A DNA stretch of 64,000 nt from Salmonirosea aquatica. Its GTDB lineage: Bacteria; Bacteroidota; Bacteroidia; Cytophagales; Spirosomataceae. Location of the stretch: assembly GCF_009296315.1 (NCBI RefSeq), contig NZ_WHLY01000002.1, positions 5,802,501 to 5,866,500 on the forward strand, given 5' to 3'. The position numbers and the translations under genes are program-made. Positions 53,344 to 60,802 of the stretch are shown here, one piece after another. Position 1 is the stretch's first letter, and each line of letters starts with the position of its first letter. Below the pieces are notes generated by a model. It had not been told where the DNA came from. It saw only the letters and a program-made list of their open reading frames with translations, and searched no databases.

Positions 53344-55544
53344 AAGGTGACGTTAGCCACGTGGGGCCGCTTGCCGAACACGCGTCCGGAGAAGGTTTTC
53401 CCACCGATCGATACCGAGAAATTCCGCCATTCCAGGCCAGCGTAGGGGTCCAGGAAAAATACCGTAGCCTGGTTGCCTTTCACGCGGACCTGGCAGATGC
53501 CCCGCTTTTCGCGGTTGGCCGTCAGCACGTCCGAGCCATCGGGCTCAACACCGTAGCTTTTCCCATCGATGGAGAAAGGAAGGTACCTTCTTTCACCGCC
53601 CTCGGTCTGCCGGCATTGGCTGGTCAGAGAAATGGCGCCAACATAGTACCCGTCGAGCGCGGCATCCGGCTCGGGTTGGAATTCTCCCTCGAAAGTCGTC
53701 CGGTCGGCCCGAATACGCAGACCGTTCAAGGTGGTTTTCGCCGGGTTGTAGCTCAGATTCAGCGTCGTTGCATCCCGGTTGCGGGTGCTCTGGCCATCCC
53801 ACACCCACAGCCCGTCGCCGTACCACATACTCACAAAACCGTCCGTTACGGCTTCCTCGTAGGGCAATACCGCCAGCGAGGACGTCAGTACCGTATGTCC
53901 GGAGATATTGTTTTGCCAGGCAAAACCGGGTGCATAACCCTGCTGGAAAATCTCGAGGAAATTCCAGGTGAAGCCGATCGCTTTATAACCCGCGCGCTTA
54001 ATTACTTCGTAATGCGACAGTCGGTTGTAGATCGAACGACCAAAGTCCACCGGATCGCTACCGTAGTTTTTCACGTTCACGGTATTGATGGTACCGCCGT
54101 AGCTGCGGAAATATTCGTCCCTGATGATCAGCTCCGGCCCGCTGGCGCTGTACTTCCAGCGCTGATCCGCCTCCCAAATGGGCTTCGTCATGAAGCCATA
54201 GCCGCCGTAATCGGGCGAAAGGAAATAGGGGTACCCCGCCTGCTTATAGCGTTCGGTGAGCCGCTCCATGATCTGGCGTACCTGGGTACTGCCGTGCGGC
54301 AGCCAGATCTCGCCCTCGTTGGTCTCGAAGGCCGCCGCCCCGTGCAGGGGCCAGCGGTCGGCGGCCGCCCGGTAATAGTCGCGGCTGCCGGTGGTCGTAG
54401 TGATGCCCAGCACCCGGCAGCCCACCACACGGCCCAATTGCTGGGAGAGGGGCAGGCTGGCGTCGGTGATGTGCGTCTCGCCCCGGCTCTGGCGCAGTTT
54501 ACTGCTGATGCCGGCGACGCTGGCGTTGTACCCCAGCATTTTCCCGGACGTCACGCTGTTGGCCGGCGCGCGGTAAGGCCAGCTCATGGTGTGCTCGCCC
54601 TGGTACCAGCCGGGCGTGATGTCCAGCCAGGCCAGGTCGCCCTGCACGTCGTCGTCGGAGTTGAGCAGGAGGATCGACTGCCCGCCCACGTCGGAGCGCT
54701 GTCCCCAACTGTAAGAAGCATTCTGATTGTACCAGGTGTTGCCGGGCTCTGAGGTGTTCCAGCGGGCGGTATAATCCAGCCCGGTGATGTAGTGATGCTT
54801 GGTAATGCTCAGCACACCCGATCGGGAATGGTAAGCGTAGTCTTTCAGGGGGGTGGCGCTCTTGACTACAGTATTATTAATCGAGTACCAGTACTCGTAG
54901 CCGGCGCGCAGCGGGAAGCTGGCCCGGTCGGTGATCAGGTACCCGTTGTCAGTAGGCGCGAGTACAATGTCCAGATACGTGGTATCGGTGCGGCCGACGT
55001 AGGTGTACTGAGGTCCCAGCGTCCGGTCGGGTATGGGTGCCGGATTCGTAGGAACGGTCGGTGATGTTTCCCCTACGGATTTCGGGACCGTGAATTCCCG
55101 TGGCTCGGAGGTACCCTGGCAGGTGTTTCCGATCAGTTGCAAGGTGTAGGTACCCGGCGAAAGGGTTTCGTAGCCGATCGTTAGGGTGTTGGACTTGGGC
55201 TCGATTTTGCCGGTGCGCCGGGCCGTACCCGATTGGCTGATCTGATAATCCATCCCGAGCACTTTCTCGCCGTGGAAAACGACGACCAGCGATTGATCGG
55301 TGACCGAGCCAATGGATCGAATCTCCGGTCCGGCCTTGCAGGGTTCCAGAACCGGCCCTTCGGGCGTCGAAGGAATCACAGGGGGCAGCGAAACGACTGG
55401 TCGGGCTTTGAGCACCGAATCGACGTAGTGCCTCACGTACTCCTCACTGGCTAGGCGGCCGGGCGGGAAGAAAACCGAGGTTTGGGCAGTCACTACGCCC
55501 AGTGTGACAAACAGGAGCGATAGCCCCAGGAGTATTCTTTTCAT
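53340..55544 (-). CDS. Secreted 734-residue protein, possibly glycosidase-like
   Basis: Clear signal peptide MKRILLGLSLLFVTLGVVTAQ, then an Ig/fibronectin-like segment (TDQSLVVVFHGEKVLGMDYQ... LSPGTYTLQLIGNTC), a Pro-rich linker (TSPTVPTNPAPIPD) and a large C-terminal part with barrel-like strand ends (RAGYKAIGFTWNFLEIFQQG, TDGFVSMWYGDGLWVWDG) and a final beta domain. It may degrade a surface or capsule glycan from the host side or alter the lysogen surface. Unusual inside a lysis cassette. Similar in plan to the host protein at 14539-16689. Confidence 0.55.
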   Translation of the reverse strand: MKRILLGLSLLFVTLGVVTAQTSVFFPPGRLASEEYVRHYVDSVLKARPVVSLPPVIPSTPEGPVLEPCKAGPEIRSIGSVTDQSLVVVFHGEKVLGMDYQISQSGTARRTGKIEPKSNTLTIGYETLSPGTYTLQLIGNTCQGTSEPREFTVPKSVGETSPTVPTNPAPIPDRTLGPQYTYVGRTDTTYLDIVLAPTDNGYLITDRASFPLRAGYEYWYSINNTVVKSATPLKDYAYHSRSGVLSITKHHYITGLDYTARWNTSEPGNTWYNQNASYSWGQRSDVGGQSILLLNSDDDVQGDLAWLDITPGWYQGEHTMSWPYRAPANSVTSGKMLGYNASVAGISSKLRQSRGETHITDASLPLSQQLGRVVGCRVLGITTTTGSRDYYRAAADRWPLHGAAAFETNEGEIWLPHGSTQVRQIMERLTERYKQAGYPYFLSPDYGGYGFMTKPIWEADQRWKYSASGPELIIRDEYFRSYGGTINTVNVKNYGSDPVDFGRSIYNRLSHYEVIKRAGYKAIGFTWNFLEIFQQGYAPGFAWQNNISGHTVLTSSLAVLPYEEAVTDGFVSMWYGDGLWVWDGQSTRNRDATTLNLSYNPAKTTLNGLRIRADRTTFEGEFQPEPDAALDGYYVGAISLTSQCRQTEGGERRYLPFSIDGKSYGVEPDGSDVLTANREKRGICQVRVKGNQATVFFLDPYAGLEWRNFSVSIGGKTFSGRVFGKRPHVANVTL

Positions 55545-55549
55545 ACAGA

Positions 55550-56518
55550 TTACAGGATTATGTGGGCTTTATTCGTAAAATCTTCAAAGTCTTCGGAGTA
55601 GTCATCAGCCACCAGGTTAAGGGCATAGTAGCCGGCGAAGGTGGTCTCGGTTGCGTTTTTATCCAGGAAGCCACGCAGCTTGGCCAGGAAGAGCTGGCCG
55701 TCCTGGAAGAGTTGCCGGCGTTGCGCCTGGCGGTAGGGCTTGTCGGCGATCTCTTCCTCCTGGGTGCCGTCCTTTCTCCGGATCTCGCGCAGACCCGACT
55801 CATCGACCTTGATCGGCAGGTAGGGATAGGCTTCGTAGATGGCCAGGGGGGCCAGGGCGTGGCGGATCTTCTCGATCAGCTTCGTTTCCAGCGGAGTCAG
55901 GTTAGCGTCAGGATCCTGCCATTTGTCTTTCAGGTCTTCGAAGACCGTCTCGGTGAGCACGTCCTCGATGTAGAGCTGCTCGGCCCGGCGGATGTATTCG
56001 GTCAGCGTGTCGAAGAAGCGACGGTTACGGCCGGCCAGGGCGATGTACCGATAGAGCTCGTCGGCCGTCCGGATGAAATACTGGTTGTAGCGTTTGCGGG
56101 CGGGTGAGCTCTTCCAGACCTCGGGGTCGAGCTCGCCCAGCAGCTGCCAGAACGACTCCCAGCACAGGTCCACCATGGCCATGTTGGAGTCGCGCATGTC
56201 CAGGTACTCCCATTTGGTGATGGCCACCGTGTTGGCGGGCGACACCTTGGTGATGCCCAGGTCGCCGACGCGCTGCTTCAGGTGCGGCAGCGCCATGTCG
56301 TAGGCCGCCCAGGCAATGCAGCCGTGGGCCAGCTCGGCCAGTTCCGCTTCGTCGCCTTCGGCGCTTTCGAGTCCGGCCAGGTAGTCGTAGAGTTCAGGGC
56401 CGACCGTCCGGCGGAAATCCCGCTCGGCCACCCGCACGAACGGCAGCACGGTGTCGAAGTTGAGCTTGGCCTGGACGCCGCCCAGCTGAGCTTTTAATTT
56501 TTCGAGTGTTAGGAGCAT
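55550..56518 (-). CDS. DUF6712-like head-tail connector protein
   Basis: 322 residues, helical, with RFFDTLTEYIRRAEQLYIEDV near the middle and a repeated YxxL/ARLYDYL style N-terminus (DFRRTVGPELYDYLAG). It resembles the DUF6712 proteins found next to portals in Bacteroidota phages. Position directly after the portal gene in the transcript supports a connector or head-completion role. Confidence 0.6.
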   Translation of the reverse strand: MLLTLEKLKAQLGGVQAKLNFDTVLPFVRVAERDFRRTVGPELYDYLAGLESAEGDEAELAELAHGCIAWAAYDMALPHLKQRVGDLGITKVSPANTVAITKWEYLDMRDSNMAMVDLCWESFWQLLGELDPEVWKSSPARKRYNQYFIRTADELYRYIALAGRNRRFFDTLTEYIRRAEQLYIEDVLTETVFEDLKDKWQDPDANLTPLETKLIEKIRHALAPLAIYEAYPYLPIKVDESGLREIRRKDGTQEEEIADKPYRQAQRRQLFQDGQLFLAKLRGFLDKNATETTFAGYYALNLVADDYSEDFEDFTNKAHIIL

Positions 56519-56530
56519 TGAATGTGTGGA

Positions 56531-57811
56531 TTAAGATTGTCCGTGGTTGACGACGGCCTCTTTCCCCATCGGGTTGGCATCGAGGGTTTTGAGTTGGACT
56601 TCTTTAAAGCTGGCGATCACGTCGGTGTAGCCCATCATGCGCAGGGCCTGGTTAACGGGCTTCAGGATGATGTAGCGCGGGATCGGCGTCCGGAAGTGCT
56701 GCTGGTAGTCGGCCATCACCCGGATCTGCGATCCGGAGTCGTTGCCGGAGCCGGCTTTCACGCCACCCAGCGTGGGCAGGATGCCCACCGAGTTGGTGAT
56801 GGCCTGGTTGGTATTGTTCCAGACCTTGTCGTAGGCGTCGTCCGACATCAGGTTTTTCAAGGGCTCGACCATCACAGAGTCCAGGGCCTTCTGATCGGCT
56901 CCGCGCATGTACTTCACCAGCATCGACTTGTTGACGTTCTCCGATCCGCTGAGCCAGCTGCTCAGGTTGTCGCCCCACTTGCTCCACCGGGCCTTGATCT
57001 CCTTCGAGTCCAGGTTGCGCGAGCCCTCCTTATCGAAGTAGTCCTGGGGCATCTTGATCAGGTACTTGATGTTGTAGCCGTTCAGGATCCCGTTTTTGTG
57101 GAAGGCCGTAATGAGGTTGGCCAGTTCGATGGCTTCTTCGGCGCACCACCAGCTGGGGAAGGCGTAGTTGGGCTGGCCCGGGATCAGCTCGTTGCCCAGG
57201 CTCATGGTCACGGTGCGGGCCACATTGTAGTCGCGGTCGAGCCGGTTGAAGGCCGGGATGCGTTCCGATTGCGCGATCTGGTAGTAGCTGTGGTGCCCGA
57301 AGTAGGGGTTCACCAGGAAGCCGGGCTTCTGGTCGCGCCGGCCGATGCGGGTTTTGAACGAGTCGCTGACGCTGAGCAGGAACCAGTCGCCGAGCGGGTC
57401 GTACTGCCAGCGCGTGAACACGTTGGCGTTGTCGACGCGCTGGTTGATGGCGCTGATCACATAGTCGGTCAGCTCGGTGGCTTCCTTCCACTCTTCCAGG
57501 CGGGAATCGGTGTAGGGTACTAGCTGCTCCTTGTTGTCGACGATGATCTTTTTGAAAAAGCCCACGCCCGAGCCGAACATCATGTCGCGGTGGGTCTCAA
57601 GCAGCGACCGTACGCTGGTGTTCTTCTGGATCAGCCGACGCATGAGGTTAGGCTGGTTGTCGCCCAGGCCCCAGCGCACGTGCTCGAAAATGTTGAACAG
57701 GCCCTCGTCGGTCGAGTAGGATGTGTCGCGGGCGTACAACTGGACGCCGACCTGGTTGCGGCCTCGTTTATCGCCGACGACGAAGAAATTGGATTCGATG
57801 GGTTTGAACAT
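56531..57811 (-). CDS. Probable portal protein
   Basis: 426 residues from ATG 57811 (MFKPIESNFFVVGDKRG), chosen because it directly follows the previous stop. Mixed alpha/beta with a long helical C-terminal half (NLITAFHKNGILNGYNIKYL, NNTNQAITNSVGIL) as in portal crowns and wings; DMMFGSGVGFFKKI near residue 76 and the Trp-rich clip region fit. It would form the 12-mer ring for packaging. Second gene of the long late unit. Confidence 0.7.
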   Translation of the reverse strand: MFKPIESNFFVVGDKRGRNQVGVQLYARDTSYSTDEGLFNIFEHVRWGLGDNQPNLMRRLIQKNTSVRSLLETHRDMMFGSGVGFFKKIIVDNKEQLVPYTDSRLEEWKEATELTDYVISAINQRVDNANVFTRWQYDPLGDWFLLSVSDSFKTRIGRRDQKPGFLVNPYFGHHSYYQIAQSERIPAFNRLDRDYNVARTVTMSLGNELIPGQPNYAFPSWWCAEEAIELANLITAFHKNGILNGYNIKYLIKMPQDYFDKEGSRNLDSKEIKARWSKWGDNLSSWLSGSENVNKSMLVKYMRGADQKALDSVMVEPLKNLMSDDAYDKVWNNTNQAITNSVGILPTLGGVKAGSGNDSGSQIRVMADYQQHFRTPIPRYIILKPVNQALRMMGYTDVIASFKEVQLKTLDANPMGKEAVVNHGQS

Positions 57812-57812
57812 G

Positions 57813-58130
57813 CTACGTGTACTCTCCGTTGGTGTGGTCGATGATGGCACCGTCCACCGCTACGAGCAGGTCGATCAGCAGCCGGAAGTGCTGCCGGTGG
57901 GCATCGGTCTCGTCGTGGTTTCGGAACAGGAATTCGTGATTGAGGCTGACCTGGCCGCGGTACTTGCCCGCGCCGGGCAGGTGCCGGAAGCTCTTGCTCA
58001 CCCGGGGCTTGTGCCCCAGGGTGCCGTCCTTACGCCGGTAGGTGATGGAGTGGATGCTGGGCTGGCCCTGGGCGTCGTCGGCCCGCAGGCTGGCCATCGC
58101 CACTTTTCGTTTCACGATCTGCTTTGCCAT
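57813..58130 (-). CDS. Small basic phage protein preceding the portal
   Basis: 105 residues from ATG 58130 (MAKQIVKRKVAMASLRADD); the longer frame is rejected because its first part lies over the terminator and box. Basic N-terminal half, C-terminal helix LLIDLLVAVDGAIIDH. First gene of late unit E, 33 nt after the box. No family recognised. Confidence 0.55.
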   Translation of the reverse strand: MAKQIVKRKVAMASLRADDAQGQPSIHSITYRRKDGTLGHKPRVSKSFRHLPGAGKYRGQVSLNHEFLFRNHDETDAHRQHFRLLIDLLVAVDGAIIDHTNGEYT

Positions 58131-58162
58131 AGCCCAAAATTCAGGACAGCGACGGCGGCACA

Positions 58163-58169
58163 AAAGGAC
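58163..58169 (-). promoter_or_regulatory. Late-unit box E (GTCCTTT) before the portal/tail/lysis genes
   Basis: Minus strand GTCCTTTTGTGCCGCC, directly after the terminator at 58201-58224. Opens the longest unit (58130 down to 46752). Lacks the GGGG that the other four boxes share. Confidence 0.45.
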
Positions 58170-58200
58170 GGGATTTCGGGATGGGAAAGGCAAAAAGAAC

Positions 58201-58224
58201 CCCCGCAGCCACCTGGCTGCGGGG
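58201..58224 (-). terminator. Terminator upstream of the late region
   Basis: Ten-bp stem CCCCGCAGCC / GGCTGCGGGG, loop ACCT, followed on the minus strand by TTCTTTTTG. It stops leftward transcripts from the integrase side and sits right before late box E. Confidence 0.8.
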
Positions 58225-58524
58225 TTTGATGTTATAGAACTGCAAATTAATGTGTTCAACAACTTAAGGTGTGAACGTCATTTCATTAAAAGAGCAAAAA
58301 TCCAAAATACAGTTTGAAAAAGGCCATACTAGAAGTATAAACTATTGCAGAATTACATTCCAGATAGCTTTTGAGGTTTCATTGACAGTAAATATTTATA
58401 GGACAAAATAGAGAAAAGTTCGCTGTGAGCATATTTATTTATGTGTAGTTGTTGCTGTTAATAATGATTGTTTATATATTTGTATAACAGTTAGTGTTAT
58501 ACAATTGTATAATATATACATATG

Positions 58525-58648
58525 AAAAAAGTCCTCCCAAAAGAGAGGACTAGTTATCAGCTAATGAATAAGCTCGGAAACGGATCCTCAAAGGATGACC
58601 ATTTCCTTAGAAAAGGCTGAAGAAGTAGCCTGATCCAAGCTGATAACT
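58525..58648 (-). ncRNA. Candidate structured small RNA with intrinsic terminator
   Basis: Read on the minus strand: outer stem AGTTATCAGCT (from 58648) with AGCTGATAACT (to 58552) encloses a hairpin AGGCT/AGCCT and a compound hairpin GGAAA..GG..ATCCT / AGGAT..CC..TTTCC, i.e. a closed three-way junction. It is followed at once by terminator hairpin AGTCCTC/GAGGACT and six T. One pair is G-U on the minus strand but C/A on the plus strand, favouring the minus-strand RNA. No reading frame of note. Function unknown; located between integrase and late genes. Confidence 0.55.
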
Positions 58649-59048
58649 CGGTGAATACTCTGATGAACGGTTGCCAATCTTTGGCCACGTTCTTTTTTTT
58701 ACCTTTATGCATGGCATATAAGGGATGTGACACAATTGCCTATTTTGTGTCGGGTTATATTGATCGGACGGAAAGTTTGCACGCTCATCGTCCTTTTCAA
58801 TAGCATAGGCAAAACCATCGTGAATTCACGGTGGTTTTTTTGCAATACTAAGGTACGTGTTTGAGAGTAATCGTCCAATAGCAGAATTTACAAATGCATA
58901 ATAATTCGTATAATTAATATAAACTTGCTAGAATTGTTCAATAAGTAGTTGTTATAATGCTACTAAATTATTACAAAAGAATTCTCCTCAGCTAAGCTAA
59001 TATGAGATTCGCAAGTCGGTAGAGCTTTGGGCTAAAAATCAGGCTCAA
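58649..59048. other. Gene-free interval with a plus-strand terminator
   Basis: No convincing gene. It holds an inverted repeat GACACAA/TTGTGTC at 58729-58751 and a plus-strand terminator-type hairpin AAAACCA.CGTG / CACG.TGGTTTT at 58811-58838 followed by T residues, so a short plus-strand transcript may start near 58660-58720. The remainder (58861-59048) is AT-rich without structure that I can see. Confidence 0.45.
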
Positions 59049-59210
59049 CTATTGAACCTCGTAGCCTTTTTTAAGGTATACCTGGGCTCCTTTACGGCTG
59101 GTGACTAGGTAAGCACCCCCTTCCAATAGTACGATCATCAGGCTGGTGCCAGTCGTTTCAAATGCCTGGTCCCGGTAGTTTGTGGCGAAGGTTAGATTAG
59201 TCGTTTTCAT
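59049..59210 (-). CDS. Small protein downstream of the integrase, unknown
   Basis: 53 residues (MKTTNLTFATNYRDQAFETT... LMIVLLEGGAYLVTSRKGAQ). Compact alpha/beta-looking, good codon use, ATG after an AT-rich leader. Lies 97 bp beyond the integrase stop on the same strand. No family recognised. Confidence 0.45.
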   Translation of the reverse strand: MKTTNLTFATNYRDQAFETTGTSLMIVLLEGGAYLVTSRKGAQVYLKKGYEVQ

Positions 59211-59306
59211 TTGTCTATCAGTGTTTTATATCGTTGTTTTGATGACTCTAAGTATGCACTAACGTTTTTGACGTGCAAGTCTTTCGCGAATTCTTTTTAG
59301 AGTTAT

Positions 59307-60524
59307 TTAGTCATCTACTCCATACACAGTATCAGAAAACCCATCATTCTCTTCGCGCTTGGCCGAAGCAAAGTAATTTTCCGTAACGGATACCGAAGAA
59401 TGGTCGAGTGCTTCACTCACTAGGTACACGTTCCCCGTTTTTCGGCGGGCTATATCGGCAAAGCTATGACGGGCCACGTGCATACTGATGCTGGGCACTC
59501 CTATTTTCACTGCCAGGGCTGTCAGGTGTTTATTGATAAGGGCATTGGCTGCCGATATCACCCCCAGCCATTGATCCTCCGTGAAATGTTTCCGGTTTTT
59601 CCCTTTCAGAAAACGAAACACGTAATCGGTGGGCTTTTGGTACGAGAGGCGGTAATAATTCAGGATCTCCGCTGCTTTCGGAATCAGTTTGATCGAACGT
59701 GCCTTGCCGGTTTTGCGGGCCGTATAAGTCAGGCGGTCCTTATCCACCTGTCCCCAGGTCAGCTGCAACACATCAGCTGTCCGCATACCTTGGGTATAAA
59801 AAGAGAAAAGGAAAATATTACGGGCGTGAAATTCATTGATATCCGGGCGGATCTCCAACCTGGCCAATGCTTCAATCTGCGCCTCGGTTAGCTTGGCTCG
59901 CTTGGACTTTTCCTTTTTTACTGAGAAGCGTGCAAAGGGCGAAATGCGCTCCGGCTCGAAATTGCCCGATTTCACCGCATGGTTATAGAGCGCCTTGATC
60001 GTCTTGAAATTGGCATGGATGGTATTGGTCGAGTTGCCCAGGCGTTTGAGGTGCCGTTGATAAGCTTCCAGGAATTCGTAATCTATCTCCGAAAACAGCA
60101 GATCCTCCTGACGGCGATACTCGCGGAGCTTGGCGATGACCGACCGCTGAGCCTTTCTGGTAGCTGGGCTAGAATGAATCTCAATCCTCCGATCGGCGTA
60201 CTGAAGAAAGCTATCCCCCAGGACTTCTTTTTTCAATTTCCGCACTAATCCTGTGGCCGTGACCGGTTGCCTGCGCAGGCTACTCTTTAAATATTCCTGT
60301 TCCAGCTCCAGAATTTTAGCCTTCACCGTCGCATTTTTCTGGCGGTAAAGTGGATCAGCCTTACGGATTTCTTTTTTTTCGGGGTTCCAATGGGCTTTTA
60401 AAACTGACACACCCGAAGAAATTCTTCTTTTTTTTCGCAGTTGGGTGATCCGGATCTGGATGGTATGGGTCCCATCCTTTTTTTCATAAGGATCCAGCTC
60501 GGCATCGAACGTTATCTGGCTCAT
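59307..60524 (-). CDS. Tyrosine-type phage integrase
   Basis: 405 residues: an N-terminal arm-binding domain, a SAM-like core-binding domain (about 105-195) and a C-terminal catalytic domain with Arg248 (GMRTADVLQLTW), Lys near 271-274, the H349-x-x-R352 box (HVARHSF), His375 and the nucleophile Tyr384 (TENYFA). It performs integration and, with an excision factor, excision. It lies about 130 bp from the repeat at 60658, the usual place of an integrase beside its attachment site. Confidence 0.95.
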   Translation of the reverse strand: MSQITFDAELDPYEKKDGTHTIQIRITQLRKKRRISSGVSVLKAHWNPEKKEIRKADPLYRQKNATVKAKILELEQEYLKSSLRRQPVTATGLVRKLKKEVLGDSFLQYADRRIEIHSSPATRKAQRSVIAKLREYRRQEDLLFSEIDYEFLEAYQRHLKRLGNSTNTIHANFKTIKALYNHAVKSGNFEPERISPFARFSVKKEKSKRAKLTEAQIEALARLEIRPDINEFHARNIFLFSFYTQGMRTADVLQLTWGQVDKDRLTYTARKTGKARSIKLIPKAAEILNYYRLSYQKPTDYVFRFLKGKNRKHFTEDQWLGVISAANALINKHLTALAVKIGVPSISMHVARHSFADIARRKTGNVYLVSEALDHSSVSVTENYFASAKREENDGFSDTVYGVDD

Positions 60525-60589
60525 AACTCAGGAACAATTTCAGGAACATTCCTTGATACTGGTTACGCCAAGATAACACTTAAAAAATG

Positions 60590-60625
60590 AAAAACCACTC
60601 TCGGAAGCTCCCAAGAGTGGTTTTT
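60590..60625. terminator. Symmetric hairpin terminator between integrase 1 and the att site
   Basis: Twelve-bp stem AAAAACCACTCT / AGAGTGGTTTTT with an inner GGA/TCC; A and T runs on both sides allow use in either direction. Confidence 0.75.
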
Positions 60626-60657
60626 AGTGTTTTTCCGTACTAACTGTCGACAATTTG

Positions 60658-60670
60658 GTGACCCATAGGG
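60658..60670. other. Putative right attachment site (attR core), tRNA-3'-end-like
   Basis: GTGACCCATAGGG repeated from 17353. With its neighbours, 60656-60671 reads TGGTGACCCATAGGGG, whose complement CCCCTATGGGTCACCA looks like T-stem, acceptor strand, discriminator A and CCA of a tRNA gene. The rest of a tRNA is absent here. Confidence 0.6.
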
Positions 60671-60741
60671 GAACACTTCTATGATAATCCAACCCCTGTT
60701 TTCATTATCAATTATAATATGCCAAGCCAAGGAGCTTCTTA

Positions 60742-60779
60742 AATTTGATAAAAGCTTCCGGGCTTTTCTTTATCAAAAT
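60742..60779 (-). terminator. Terminator of the second integrase
   Basis: Interrupted stem TTTGATA..AAAGC / GCTTT..TATCAAA around CCGGAA on the minus strand, just after the stop of the second integrase gene. A/T-rich flanks. Confidence 0.55.
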
Positions 60780-60802
60780 TGTTTCGGCAATGTTTCAGCA
60801 GC

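Noticed and set aside
53361-54752. 463-codon plus-strand frame opposite the secreted-protein gene
   Set aside because: Antisense shadow; the minus-strand product has a signal peptide and coherent domains.
56522-57523. 333-codon plus-strand frame opposite the portal gene
   Set aside because: Val/Gly/His-rich antisense translation without family features.
58660-58700. Hammerhead-like CTGATGA on the plus strand near the structured RNA
   Set aside because: No GAAA core and no matching stems around it; the nearby CTAATGA...GGAAAC lacks the invariant G.
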